Origin: Diospyros lotus
Taxonomy: Eukaryota > Streptophyta > Magnoliopsida > Ericales > Ebenaceae
Direction: 5' to 3'
Assembly (NCBI RefSeq): GCF_014633365.1
Contig: NC_068347.1
Coordinates: 35,072,116-35,136,115 of the forward strand
Length of the DNA stretch: 64,000 nt
In this document: positions 1 to 11,370 of the stretch, piece after piece
Layout: every line of letters begins with the position of its first letter
Position numbering within the stretch: position 1 is the stretch's first letter
Program-made: the position numbers and the translations under genes
Notes under the pieces: model-generated
The model's input: the letters and a program-made list of their open reading frames with translations, nothing else
The model's database searches: none
Told to the model about the DNA's origin: nothing

Positions 1-34
1 ACGAATCACGGTCGGTCGAAATTGAACGTCGACA
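1..34 (+). repeat. 3' end of the 5' LTR
   Basis: It ends in GACA and matches the end of the downstream LTR at 32 of 34 positions; both differences are C/T. The rest of this LTR lies left of the window. Confidence 0.85.
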
Positions 35-37
35 TTT

Positions 38-54
38 TGGCGCTAGAGGAAGGG
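38..54 (+). promoter_or_regulatory. Primer-binding region for minus-strand synthesis
   Basis: The TGGCGCTAGAGGAAGGG stretch lies 3 nt after the LTR end, where the tRNA-complementary site of an LTR element sits. I cannot name the primer tRNA from sequence alone. Confidence 0.6.
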
Positions 55-73
55 GGCGCTCTGATCAATAGCC

Positions 74-1745
74 ATGGCTAGAGGAAGGAATACTCGAAGT
101 TCCGAGGCGGCGGTCGACCCACCTGAAAATCACCACGATCGACCACGAGACTTACCACCAAATGGAGGACCCGTTGCCCCGACAGTCGATACTCCTTTGT
201 CGCCGCCCGCCGGAGACGCTCCCGGCATACCACCACGGGTCCCTGTCCAGCCTACTGTCCAAATCACTGGGACAGGGACGATCTGGGACTGGCAGCAGTG
301 CCAGGAAGCATTGGAGAATACGGTAATGCAACTCGCTGACGCGGTCAGAATTCTGGCCCAAGCTCAAGCACGGGATGTCCACGATCCACTGGTGTCGCCT
401 CGCAGGGTCCGCCAACCGCGGGAGGAGAGACACCCACCAGCGAAAGAGGATATCGGGGATAACTATCCGTCCCCAATTCACCGCTCCCCAGTCCGAGAAA
501 GAAGTAGGCGATCGCAAGCCCAGCAATCAGTAGGACCGGACTCAACTGTGGAAGAGCTGTATCAAAGGGTGCGACAGCTGGAAGAACGACAAGGAGTCCG
601 CAGCCAGAATAATGGCCATGGGGATAGGACGTCGTTCACCAGAAAGATTAAGCTCGAACCCCTGCCCCGGAGGTTTAAGGTCCCGAGCATGCCACAATAT
701 AATGGGGACAGCGACCCCTATGATTACCTGGATGCGTACAACGTGCAAATGGATCTACAGACAACCAGTTCGCTGGCTAAATGTCGCGCCTTCCCAGCAA
801 TCTTAGGAGACATCCCCCGAGCTTGGTTTAGGAGCCTTCCGCCTCGTAGCATCAACAGCTGGGAAGAGTGCCAACAGAGGTTCCTTAACCAATACAGGGC
901 TCTAAGGAGGCAGCTCGCGCCACCTCGCCACCGTATTCCAGAAAGCAAACGAGCCACTGAGGGATTACATCGCCAGGTTCAGGAGCGAGGTGAGCAACGT
1001 CGAGGATCCCTTGGATGAAAGTATCCTAACGGCGATCTCCCCCGACCTCCGAAAAGATGGAAAGCTCTACGAGAGCATCTACCGAACCCCGGTCAAAGAC
1101 CTGGGGGAATTCTATGAACGAGCTTCCAAGGAAATCCGATGGGAAGACGCCTTCGGGACGAAGAAACCCGTCGGGTTGAGAGAAGAAGCTGGGGGCTCCA
1201 ACCAGAATAAGAGAAGGCATAACGGAGACGCCGGAAGAGAAGCTCGGGGGGAGCGCTCAAACAATGAAATGTTCAAGCGAGTTCAGAAGGCAGAGGGAGA
1301 TGAGCGACCTCGTAGATCACAGCGCTTTGACAGCTACTGTGCCCTGTCAGACTCCCAAGAAAGGATCTTCGCCATCGAAAGGAACAAAGAGGAATTCGGG
1401 AAGCCCAACCCGTTAAGAACTCCAAACAAATTCCGAAACAAAGAAAAATTTTGCGCATACCACAACGAGGCAGGTCACAACACCTCGGAGTGCTGGGCCC
1501 TAAGGGACGCCATCGAAGATCTGATAAGAAGAGGTTGCTTGAAAGATTACGTGGTGCGGCCGACTAATCAACCAAGCCAGCCGCCGGTACAGCAGCAGCC
1601 CCCCACCGATGATGACCAATCACCGGTTGTACGAACCATCTACACGATCCATGGCGGGCCCCACCTCGCAGGATCCTCCCACAAATCCCGCGACAAATAC
1701 ATACGAGAGGCCAACCATGTCTTGCTAGCAAGATCGGGCGAATAG
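74..1745 (+). pseudogene. gag: Gag of the Tat-like element, frameshifted
   Basis: ATG at 74 opens a proline- and arginine-rich N-terminus, then a retrotransposon gag domain (FKVPSMPQYNGDSDPYDYL at about 680-740, then WEECQQRFLNQY). Near 920-930 the reading frame shifts by one base; the family-typical continuation (FQKANEPLRDYIARF, then DPLDESILTAI) runs in the other frame to 1745. A degenerate zinc knuckle, CAYHNEAGHNTSEC, lies at about 1452-1493. The frame ends at TAG 1743-1745, but translation in the same frame runs straight into the protease, so gag and pol were probably one frame or joined by readthrough. The frameshift makes this copy non-functional. Confidence 0.88.
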
Positions 1746-4700
1746 CCGGTTCCCGCGAAGCGGCCTAGGGGTAACCCAATCCCAGAGAAGATGTTTTTCT
1801 TGGAAGAAGACGCCAGAGACGTCCATTGGCCGCACAACGACGTACTCGTTATACGAGCCCAGGTCGGCAACTCCGAAGTGCGAAGGATAATGGTGGACAC
1901 AGGCAGCTCGGTAAATGTAATGTACAGAGCATGCTTCGATCAGATGGGTTTGGGACCGGAACAGTTGAGCTCGTCCCCAGAGCCACTCTATGGGTTCACG
2001 GGGGACGCAGTGATTCCCGTCGATCGGATCAGCCTTCCCCTCACCATCGGGGATGCGAACCGTCAGGCCACTACTTTGGCAGAATTCCTAATAATTGACT
2101 GCCCCTCAGCATACAACATCGTACTCGGAAGGCCGGCGATGAACGACCTGGATCTAGTCACTTCAACCAGGTCGCTTACGGTGAAATTCCCGACCCCTGA
2201 CGGTGTAGGGTGTGTACGAGGCGAGCAGTACCTCGCAAGACGTTGCTATGAGGACGCCCTGAAAATGGGAGCAAAGGGAAAGAAGGTAAATATCATCGCA
2301 AATGTCAGCCCGCGATCAACCGGCCAATGGGAGGCTAAACATGACCTGGATCCCCGCGAGGTCGACTGCGAAAAACCCACCGGTCCCATGGAAGAGCTCG
2401 AAGATATCTCAGTCAGCGAGGCAGACGAGAAAAGGCACCTCAAGCTAGGCAAGAGTCTAGCCCCCGAGGTAAAATCCCAACTTACAAATTTCCTTAAAGC
2501 TAACCTTGATGTATTCGCATGGAACCACGAAGATATGGTGGGAATCGCCCCAGAAGTCATGTCACACAGGCTTAACGTAGATCCAAGCTACAGGCCAGTG
2601 AGCCAGAAGAGGAGGCCAATGACTCCGGAGCGTTATGCCGCTCTTAAAGAAGAAGTGGACAAACTCTTGGCAAATAATTTCATCAAGGAAGCCCACTATC
2701 CGGTCTGGGTGGCCAACCCGGTCCTAGTAAAAAAGAAAAACGGGAAGTGGAGGACCTGCATCGACTTCACCTACCTGAACAAGGCCTGTCCTAAAGACAG
2801 CTTTCCTCTCCCCAGAATCGATCAGCTCGTGGATGCAACGGCTGGTCACCGCCTCCTCAGTTTCATGGATGCCTATTCAGGCTACAACCAGATCCCTATG
2901 AACCCCACGGACCAAGAGCACACATCGTTCATAACCGACCGGGGGCTCTATTGTTACAAGGTCATGCCCTTTGGATTGAAGAATGCTGGCACGACCTACC
3001 AGAGGCTGGTCAATACGATGTTCGAAACACTGATCAGAAAAACCATGGAAGTATACGTTGACGACATGCTGGTAAAATCCGAGCAAGTGACGGACCACGT
3101 TTCCGATCTAAGAGAAACGTTTGGAGTCCTCAGGAGATATCAGATGAAGCTCAACCCACTCAAGTGCGCATTTGGTGTAGCCTCTAGAAAATTTCTTGGG
3201 TTTATGGTAAACAACAGAGGCATTGAAGCCAACCCAGACAAAATTAAGGCTCTGCTTGACATGAGGTCGCCCGTAAGAAAGAAGGAGGTGCAAAGCCTCA
3301 ATGGTCAGGTCGCAGCTCTGAGCCGTTTCATTTCAAAGGCAACTGACAAGTGTGCCCCGTTCTTCATGCTTCTAAAAAAGGAGAAAGACTTCAGATGGAC
3401 AGAAGAATGCGAGTTCGCATTCCAACAACTAAAGGAGTACATGGGACGGGCCCCATTGCTCGCCAAACCTAAGGAGGGAGAGAGGTTGACCTTGTACTTA
3501 GGAGTATCCCAACAGGCTCTCAGCGTGGCCCTTGTTCGGGGGGAAGAAGGGGTGCAGCACCCCATTTATTACGTCTCCAAAAGCCTAATCGATGCAGAAA
3601 CAAGGTACGCACCAATCGAAAAATTGGCTTACTGTCTAATAGTGGCATCAAGGAAGTTGCGACCCTATTTTCAAGCTCATGAGATCAAAGTCCTGACCAA
3701 ATACCCATTGAAACAAATCCTCCAAAAACCAGATACCTCAGGCCGCTTACTAAAATGGTCTATTGAGCTCGCTCAATTCGACATAAAGTACAAACCAAGG
3801 ACGGCGATAAAGGGTCAAGCGTTAGCAGACTTCATTGCCGAGTTTACTGGGCCAATTGACGAGGAGCCGGAAAACCTGAAAGGACCGTCCTGAGAACTAT
3901 ACGTCGATGGATCATCGAACGAACAAGGAGCGGGAGTCGGGGTTATGCTAATAAGCCCCGAAGGTCACAAAATCCTCTACGCCCTGAGGTTCGGTTTTTT
4001 GGCCACCAATAATGAATTCGAGTATGAAGCCTTATTAGCAGGACTCCGCCTGGCAAAGGAAATACGAGCTGAATTCTTGGAGATCTTCAGCGATTCTCAG
4101 CTAGTTGTCAACTAGGTACGGGGAGAATACCAGGCCAGAGACACGAAGATGGCAGCATACTTACAGAAGGTACGCGAACTTTTAGCCACTTTCAAAAAAT
4201 ATGAAATGCATCAAATCCCTCGTTCCTAGAACTCTCATGCGGACGCTCTGGCTCGCCTAGCAACTGCCCGGGACGCAGGATTCTTGGGGGACATACCTGT
4301 CAATTTTTTGGCCACCCCGAGCACGGAACAACGAGATGAAACGCTACTGATCACGGCGCCACAAAACTCATGGATGACCCCCATCTTGGAGTATCTGCAA
4401 GACAGGAAACTACCGGAAGACAAGCTGGAAGCACGTCGCCTGCGAGCTCAAGCTGCCCGATATTGCATCTACGATGATAGACTGTACAAGAGGGGGTTCT
4501 CAGCCCCGCTCCTGAGGTGCATTAACGGCACCGATTGTCAGGCTGTGCTAGAAGAAATTCATGTAGGCCACTGCGGTAATCATGCAGGGGCACTCTCTCT
4601 AGCACAAAAGGCCCTCCGACAAGGGTTTTATTGGCCCACCGTGAAGCAAGATGCCATAGAGACTGTCAAGAAATGCGAGAAGTGCCAAAGGTTCGCCAAG

Positions 4701-5606
4701 GTTCCGCGAGCTTCGCCGGCTTACCTGCAGCAGATGAGCAGCCCTTGACCCTTTGCCATTTGGGGCATGGATCTAATCGGGCCACTCCCCACGGCTCGCG
4801 GAGGATGCAAGCATGCTATAGTGGCAGTTGACTACTTTACCAAATGGGCAGAGGCCAAAGAGCTCGCACAGATCACCAGTGCGAAGACACAAGCGTTTAC
4901 ATGGGATAACATAATCTGCAGATTAGGAGTGCCACAGCAAATAGTAACGGACAACGGAACCCAATTCACCAGCGAGCAATTCATCCAATTCTGTTAGTCA
5001 ATGGGGATTCAAAAGAGTTTCACCGCCGTTGATCACCCCCAGGCCAATTGGCAGGTCGAAGCAGTCAACAAAATAATCAAGCAGACCCTGAAGACAAAGC
5101 TTGAGGCTAGAAAGGGGGCCTGGGTGGATGGACTGCAAACAGTGCTATGGACCTATCGGACAACAGCCCGAAGTAGCACTGGAGAAACCCCATTCTCAAT
5201 GGCGTATGGGTCGGAGGCTATGATCCCCGCTGAGAATAAAGTGGCCAGCCACCGAAGGGCCACCTTCAGCTTAGATCACAATAACGAGCTACTGGCGGCT
5301 AATCTGGACCTGCTCGAGGAATCAAGAGATGTAGTTCGCGTAAGGATCACCATTTATCAACAAAGGGTGGCACGATACTATAATAGGAAGGTCCGAATCC
5401 GACGTTACAACGTCGGAGATTAGGTACTACGCCTGGTACTCCTAGGAGCACGGGCGGCAAGCGATGGCACCTTAGGTCCTAACTGGGAAGGTCCATTTAT
5501 CATCAAAGAAAATTTGAATAACGGAGCATATCATCTGGCAAACATGGACGGTCTCCCTCTCCCACGAGCTTGGAACGCAGAACACCTTCGCCCTTACTTC
5601 AGATAA
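1746..5606 (+). pseudogene. pol: Pol polyprotein (PR-RT-RH-aRH-INT) with six internal stops
   Basis: The first ATG in the frame is 1791. Protease has the DTGSS active site near 1896. Reverse transcriptase has YVDD near 3054-3065 and PFGLKNAG just upstream. The first RNase H (about 3390-3870) reads YLGVSQQALS where an active enzyme has DAS. The second, archaeal-type RNase H begins ELYVDGSS at 3894 and continues to about 4260. Integrase has an HHCC zinc site (about 4560-4690) and the DDE residues in MDLIGP, VTDNGTQF and QVEAVNK; the C-terminus ends NAEHLRPYFR before TAA 5604-5606. One frame (1791 phase) is kept throughout but interrupted at 3891 TGA, 4113 TAG, 4227 TAG, 4746 TGA, 4995 TAG and 5421 TAG. 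The copy is inactive. Confidence 0.93.
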
Positions 5607-6895
5607 ATGTAATCGTTCTTGCCTATGCTCCATCTTTTTCATTACGAATGACTTTCATGATTCTGGTTAGAATTTATGAACTTTCATTGCACTTTATTCT
5701 TATTGGTATTCGATTGAATGCCCCCGTAACGAGGGGTCGAGAAGCCATGGTTTGCGAGCTGAGGCCTAAGTAACCTAGCCACAGCGCTACGGTCAACGGC
5801 TTAACCGAGCATTCACCTTGGTCTCTCCCTCAGGTCGTGGTTTGCGAGTTGAGAACCAATCATCTTGACTTTATGTCATGGTTTGGAACTTACTGAGCAA
5901 CCACTTCCACAAGTAACCCCGAGCTTGGGTTCGCTAGCCGAGGTCATTTTATCTTGGCTTAAAGCCATGGTCTGCAACCTACCTGGGTGTTCCCTCTTAG
6001 TTCAAATAAAACTTGTAGAAGCCACTGGGTGTTAGCTGAGGCCGTAACGCGACCTACCTGGACACATATCTTGGCCGTACAAGTCAACAAGATAACAAGC
6101 CATGGTGTGTTAGCTGGGGTCACTCTATGACCCGTCTGAACATATAACTTGGTGGTACAGGTTGCGCTTTCACTAGCTGGGGTCCTCCTATCTTGGCTTA
6201 AAGCCATGGTCTGCGACCTACCTGAGTGTTCGCTCCCAATTTATTGAAAACTTATTAAAAGCCTCAACATGCCAGCCGAGGCCATGGCATAATCTCATAT
6301 CCTAGCAAATTTTGCGTATTGGACCCTATCAGCTGAGGTCCGTCTTAACTTGGCTAAATAAGACTATTCGCGACCTACCAGGCACACGCCCTATAACGAG
6401 CTTCTCAGCCACTACATGTTAGACGAGATCACAAGGCCATCCGACTTTACATATATCTCGGCAAGGCTCTCGTTATTTCGTCAAAATATGCTGAACGGGG
6501 TTTCCTGGAAATTGCCTAAGTATGAGTGTTCGCGCTGATTATTACAACTATCATCAATGAGCTAGTTAAAGAGCGTTAGTCTACGAGCTGATAAAACTCC
6601 GGATCTACCTGAACCTATGTTCGAACAGTTCGTTATCAAGTTACATATTCAAAAGTTTCTTATCAGTGAATCTTTCAAAAATGTGGGAGCCTTGTTGAAA
6701 TGATTTTCAAGTTATACCATGAAGAAGTTACTTTCAAGTCACCTCATCGAAATTGGTTCAAGAATCGTTATGCCAAAACCTCGTCAGAATTAACTTGAGT
6801 TCGCGAAGAAATCTGAGGCAACGTGCACAAAATGCCAATTTTTTTAATTAGATGAAGCTCACGTTACAAAAAAAAAAAATATACATGTGGGAATC
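5607..6895 (+). repeat. Non-coding spacer of the Tat element with degenerate internal repeats
   Basis: No coding region is evident. Variants of GCCATGGTTTGCGAGCTGAG, CTTGGCTTAAAGCCATGG and CGACCTACCTG recur irregularly; the best pair starts at 5952 and 6191, 239 bp apart. Tandem repeats in the region after pol are typical of Tat-lineage elements. A run of 12-13 A lies near 6868-6881, just before the end of the antisense gene. Confidence 0.6.
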
Positions 6896-9441
6896 CTAGC
6901 TAAGAGGGGCGGTTGGTTCTACAGGATCAACCTCGACAGGGCGAGCTTCAGTAGATAGGGTCGGTTGGAGATCGACCTCGACAGCCCCGGCTGGACAAAC
7001 CTCGGCAACCTCCACAAGAGGCTCCTTGGCAGTCTCACCAAACTGAGCCGCGGCGACCCTGAATAGCTCGGCCTCGACCTGAGGAGCTTGCGTTGCGACC
7101 AAAAACGAGTCAAGGGGACTGGCATCGTCAGCATCTTCCGCGGCCTCAGCAGCATACCGAGCCACCTCCTCGACAGCCTGCGCACCAAAGAAGGAGAAAT
7201 CCATCTCAGGATGGTTCACCCAAAGGGTGTACAGAAATGACGAGCAGGTGTCGGATCTGGTCTCTCTACGCGCAACGTCCATCTGCTCTCCGACCTCCGC
7301 CCTTATGTCGTCAATGGTCCTCTTGGCAAGCTCCTCGCATCGGACAACACGATCATCCGCCCGTGTCCGCTCGTCCTTTGCCGTCCTAAGCTCCGCCTCG
7401 GTTGATTTGAGTCGCTCTCAGCCCTCCGCAACTCCGCCTTCGCTCTATTTAGCTCGCCGGTGAGCCCGGAGTTGGCTTGCTCCCACGTGTTCTTCGACCT
7501 GCGAAGCTCCTCGTCGAGATCTTTATTCTTCTGGACCTCCATCCTCAAACGCGTCAAGCAACCCTCCACCTCCTTTTGAGTGGCAAGGAGCTCGACTTGG
7601 AGATCTTTCTTCTCGTCCGAGAGCTTCGTTATTTCGGCCTTTTGGGCGTTCTTCTCGTCCTCAAGCTTCGCTATTTCGGCCTGACGGGACATGCTCACCG
7701 ACTGAAGTTGCTCCTCAAAATCTTGTACTGAGCTCGGAGCTTCACGGCAGTAAGAGAAGTCTGCGAAAGAAGAAATGTTAGCTCATTAAAGAGTAGGCTA
7801 AGGAACCAAGGTACGAAGAATTCCCACTTACCACCAGGCTGTGACGGGCCACAAAATCACAAAGGGGGATTCCCTTTAACTTCGGGTCGTCGAAGGGCTT
7901 CGAGTTCGGACCCAGGAAGTCGGGCACGGAATCCAGGAGGGGACCAACAAAGACCCCTCTTAGCAGGGCCGCCAGGGTCAGCTCCTTCTCACGGACCCTG
8001 ACCCGTTTGGCCCTGATATCCTCCCCCTGTTGCAGCTGGTCCGACCTCCGTTTTGAGCTGGCGGCAGGAGCGTCTCGAACCTCCACTGCGACCTCCTTCC
8101 CACGGGCTCTACTCGAACCATGGTCTCAGGAGGCAGGGGGTCGATGCCCCAGCTGCAGATGAGCTTGCTTTGGCTGTTGGGGCTGACGGGGCAGAGTTCT
8201 TTGCCACTGCTCCTGCTGCCCCCCCCCGCGGCTGTTGGGTTTACTGCTGCTGAGGGCGTGATTGCGGCTGCGGCTGCTCTGACCTGCCATCTCGCGAGCT
8301 ATAGCTCGGGGTCATGGAGGACGTAGTGCTCGACCTCGCCCTAGGACGCTTCGGTTGGAGGAGCTCGAGATCAACCATGTTATCGTCTTGGTCGGCTTCC
8401 CCTCTTGAACTGTTCGGTTTGGCGACCTGCAAGCCAGAAGGGAGAATCTCCGTACCCAAGTCCCTGAAATGATCTCCCTCGATAGTCTCGGTGCCAAGAG
8501 GAGGGGCGAGCTCGTATTCGCGAAGTAGCTCGTCCGAAAGTTCAAGAATTTCCGAACTCGACTCCGCAGCCACAAGTTTGCCAAGGATATCAGTCTCCTC
8601 GGCCGATAAAATCGGTTTCTTCCCCCCAAAATCTGCATCAAAGCGTGAGCAAGTTAAAACAAGCACTCTCGAAACAAAGGAAAGATTTATGAAGAGCTTA
8701 TATTCTCTTACCAGGGGTCAGTGCGAAGCTACAATTCCTAAGTAGAGAAAGGGAAGGGCAAGACACGAAGAACCAACTGGACTTGTAATCACCCACGTTG
8801 GACTTCCCCTTTGCTTTACCCTGAGGAAGGGCGGCCTTGTACGGGGAAGGACGAGCCGCCAGGTAATACAGCCCGTTCTTGGCATTTTTGAAAGAAAATA
8901 AAAATCTTATCAGTTTTGGCGAAGGGAGATGAAGCTTATTTATAAGGAATAAGACGGCCAAAGAAGTGAGTTGGGTATACGAATTCGGTGTTAGTTGAAA
9001 GGGGGCGAGCTTGACGTCGTTCAAAAGGGCAATAAGGTACGGGGCTACTGGGAACCTAAAACCGGACTCGAGGTGTTGGGGGCTAATAGCTACGAAATTG
9101 GCTGGCGGGTAGGCTGCATGGGAGCTCGAAGTAGGGATGTATATTCGGCAGGTCCTGGGGAGACGAAACTCCTGAGCACAAGTCATCACCTCGTGAGGCT
9201 TGGCCTTGAATGAGAATCTCTTGAAGACCGCAAGATCAACACTCCCACCAGTGATCTGATCTTGAACCTTCAGCTCGGTTTCCGAAGAGGTCGGGACGGC
9301 GACCTCCCTGCACCCCGAGCTCGCACCCTCAAGATTTTGGCTCTCCATAATGAGACAATCTTCAGAGTTCGAAGTGTCGTTTTCTCCTAAGATATAATTG
9401 CAACACTTTTGACCTGAATTTCCACGGTGTTGGTCGGACAT
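6896..9441 (-). pseudogene. Antisense gene of the Tat element (putative gypsy-type transposon protein), multi-exon, broken
   Basis: It lies opposite to gag-pol. Exon 1 runs 9441 to 8712 (CCTG|GTAAGA donor) and joins 8632 (GCAG acceptor) in frame. It carries the conserved block PYLIALLNDVKLAPFQLTPN, then LHLPSPKLIRFLF and YYLAARPSPYK, which I recognise as the plant family Pfam names 'putative gypsy type transposon' (Transposase_28). Further coding segments are 8632-8241 (acidic and serine-rich), 8086-7832 (basic, ends at GTAAGT) and about 7760-6896, a long coiled coil rich in E, K, R and A. A one-base frameshift near 7417 splits the coiled coil, and the 8240-8087 junction does not close cleanly. 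Similar antisense genes occur in Grande and Retand; their role is unknown. Confidence 0.75.
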
Positions 9442-10212
9442 CTACAAAGGAAAAGAGAGAACAGTCAGGTCGCAAGTCGCGAACCAGACCTCAAGAATCT
9501 CGAAAAAACCCTAAAACATCCCCTAGGTCTTCCAGGCCGAGCGCTTCGCAAAGGGGTACCGCCTAGGGCGGAGGGGCTGCAGCCGCAAGCCCGGTGTTCT
9601 ATGAAAAGCTAATCCTAAGGTCATTGGGCCCAAAGGCCCAGCAAACGCCAATCTAAATCATGTCGTTTCTCCAAAAATGAGAACGACATCGATCGACAAA
9701 GCCAGAGAAACCACCGACGGCTAACCAACGGTGGACGGCCTCACAAGAAGAAAAAGAAAGTCACGACAAACTTACCTAAAAGCTGCGCCTAACGTCTGAA
9801 TGGAGACTCGTACCAAGCACCAGACGAGAACGATAGACGTCTGAAAGCACGGCGATAATGGAGGCCTCGAGAGAGGAAAGAGAAAGCAGGGAGGCAAAGG
9901 TTTGAGGGAGTTTCAAAATAGCGTGAAAGAAGAAGCGGGTGGACACTCCCCACTATTTATGCTGACGGCCTGGTCCATCCCAACCGTCGGATCAAATGAC
10001 GACTTATCACATGCTCCGCATCCAACGGCCGCACAATAGCTTGTGGGTCCCACGGGCGTAATCATGCGCATAAATGAGGGGGGGTGCGCATTAAATGCGC
10101 TCCTACAAAGCGTGCTGCGTGGAACGACGAGACTTAAAGTAATTGGGCAGAAGTCGGAGGGATGGAAGAACAACTGGCACGCGTCAGTTTCCAGCACGAA
10201 GATCGTGCCGCG
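9442..10212 (-). other. 5' leader and promoter side of the antisense gene
   Basis: No coding region is supported here. Read on -, a TATA-like box at 9960-9953 is followed by a pyrimidine-rich leader (about 9930-9860), typical of a plant 5' UTR, before the ATG at 9441. Confidence 0.45.
9953..9960 (-). promoter_or_regulatory. TATA-like box of the antisense gene
   Basis: The minus strand reads ATAAATAG followed by a G-rich stretch and a CT-rich leader. It lies about 510 nt upstream of the antisense ATG. This is placement and motif evidence only. Confidence 0.4.
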
Positions 10213-10226
10213 AACTGGGGGGCTTA
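10213..10226 (+). promoter_or_regulatory. Polypurine tract before the 3' LTR
   Basis: AACTGGGGGGCTTA lies immediately before TGTTATATG, the inferred first bases of the 3' LTR. G-runs of this kind prime plus-strand synthesis. Confidence 0.55.
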
Positions 10227-10905
10227 TGTTATATGTATTTCTCGCATCACCCCGCATGGGCCAGACTTGGTCCGATAGACCGGCCCAATCACCCAAGGCC
10301 AAGAAGGCCCGGACGACCTCGTCAAGGAAAGTCCAGCCTCCACCAAAAATCCGGAACTCGTAAAGCAAGCATATGACGAGCTCCCGATAATCCCCCAACG
10401 AGCTCCAAGCAATCGACTAACGAGCTCCTGAAATATCCTTCAGATCGTTGGACCATCCAGGTCGCCGGCCTAAAACCTCCAGCTCGCATGAGTGGCAAAG
10501 CTGCTGAGAAGTTAGAGGTAGGGTCCGATCACTTTATCTGTAACAGCCCATGCCCCTCGTAATGAGGATCCCACTCTCGGTCTTGTGAAGGCGATAAGAA
10601 CTGTTTGTCCCCCATTATACAATCACTGTATTTTTATATGTTATCTGAATTGTAAAAGCCCCTCATATAAATGAGAGTCAAAGAGACCATGAGGGGCATG
10701 GACATGAGGAATAATCAGATACCGCCACTCTGAGAGAATAATCAGACTGCGGTCGTGAACTACGCATCGTTCTGGCCGAACCACATAAAGATTCTGATGT
10801 ACACGCTTGGAATTTTGGGGGGTTTTTTCCTTTCTTCTCGGTATTTTTGAATTGACTCACCGCGGCCCAAAACGAATCACGGTCGGCCGAAATTGAACGT
10901 CGATA
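10227..10905 (+). repeat. 3' LTR of the Tat-like element
   Basis: The end is fixed by identity with window bases 1-34. The start is inferred from the G-rich tract followed by TGTTAT, the inverse of the terminal (G)ACA in the 5' LTR. That gives about 679 bp. The terminal CA has become TA in this copy. Confidence 0.65.
10666..10673 (+). promoter_or_regulatory. LTR TATA box
   Basis: TATAAATG sits in the LTR about 240 bp before its end, the usual place for the U3/R promoter. It points toward the APH-1 gene, whose ATG is about 700 bp downstream. Confidence 0.5.
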
Positions 10906-11370
10906 ATATTTATTTATAAATATATAAAATTATCAAATTTTAAATTATTATAATAATATAATTAAATTAATTAAGTTATAATAAACTCGACTTTGAGTTT
11001 TAGCTTGTATTAAGCGTAAGCTTACATACATTATAGCTTTGGCTCGAACTTGAGCCAAAGTTTAAGAATCAAGTTAAGCTTGAGTTTTAAGAATGAGATA
11101 AAGATGAGAGATAAAAAGATAATATTTTGGAGTTGTAAAAAATTTAATCACAATTATCTAACATTAGGGATTAATTTGTTTTGAAATTGAAACCTAAACC
11201 TAAAGGAAGTCAGTGTAATTTTTCAGAAATAGGGGGGAAGTCACATTAATTTCACCTAACTAAAGGGTACGGGGAGTATTTTTTTCTAAATTAATTTTCC
11301 CTTCCAAATTCTCAAACCGCGAGTGTAGAATGGGCAGAATTTTCCAATTGGGGTTGCAGGGCGGAACACC
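10906..11370. promoter_or_regulatory. Intergenic and upstream region of APH-1
   Basis: AT-rich DNA begins abruptly after the LTR. No coding region is seen. It must hold the native core promoter and 5' UTR of the APH-1 gene, unless transcription starts within the LTR. Confidence 0.5.

Larger units (their letters stand above)
1..10905 (+). mobile_element. Ty3/Gypsy LTR retrotransposon, Tat/Retand-like, 5' LTR cut by window edge
   Basis: The last 34 bp of a 5' LTR open the window and recur with two transitions at about 10872-10905, the end of the 3' LTR. Between them are a primer-binding region, gag, pol in the order protease, reverse transcriptase, RNase H, second RNase H, integrase, a non-coding spacer, an antisense gene and a polypurine tract. 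The two RNase H domains and the extra antisense gene are hallmarks of the Tat lineage (Ogre, Retand, Grande relatives). Gag and pol carry a frameshift and six or seven stops, so this copy is not autonomous. The element is GC-richer than the flanking AT-rich DNA. The target-site duplication cannot be tested because the left flank is outside the window. Confidence 0.93.

Noticed and set aside
152..545. Minus-strand open frames opposite gag
   Set aside because: Shadows of the GC-rich gag frame; no recognisable domains.
9913..10398. 161-codon minus-strand frame near the 3' LTR
   Set aside because: Overlaps the antisense promoter, the polypurine tract and the LTR; no homology recognised.
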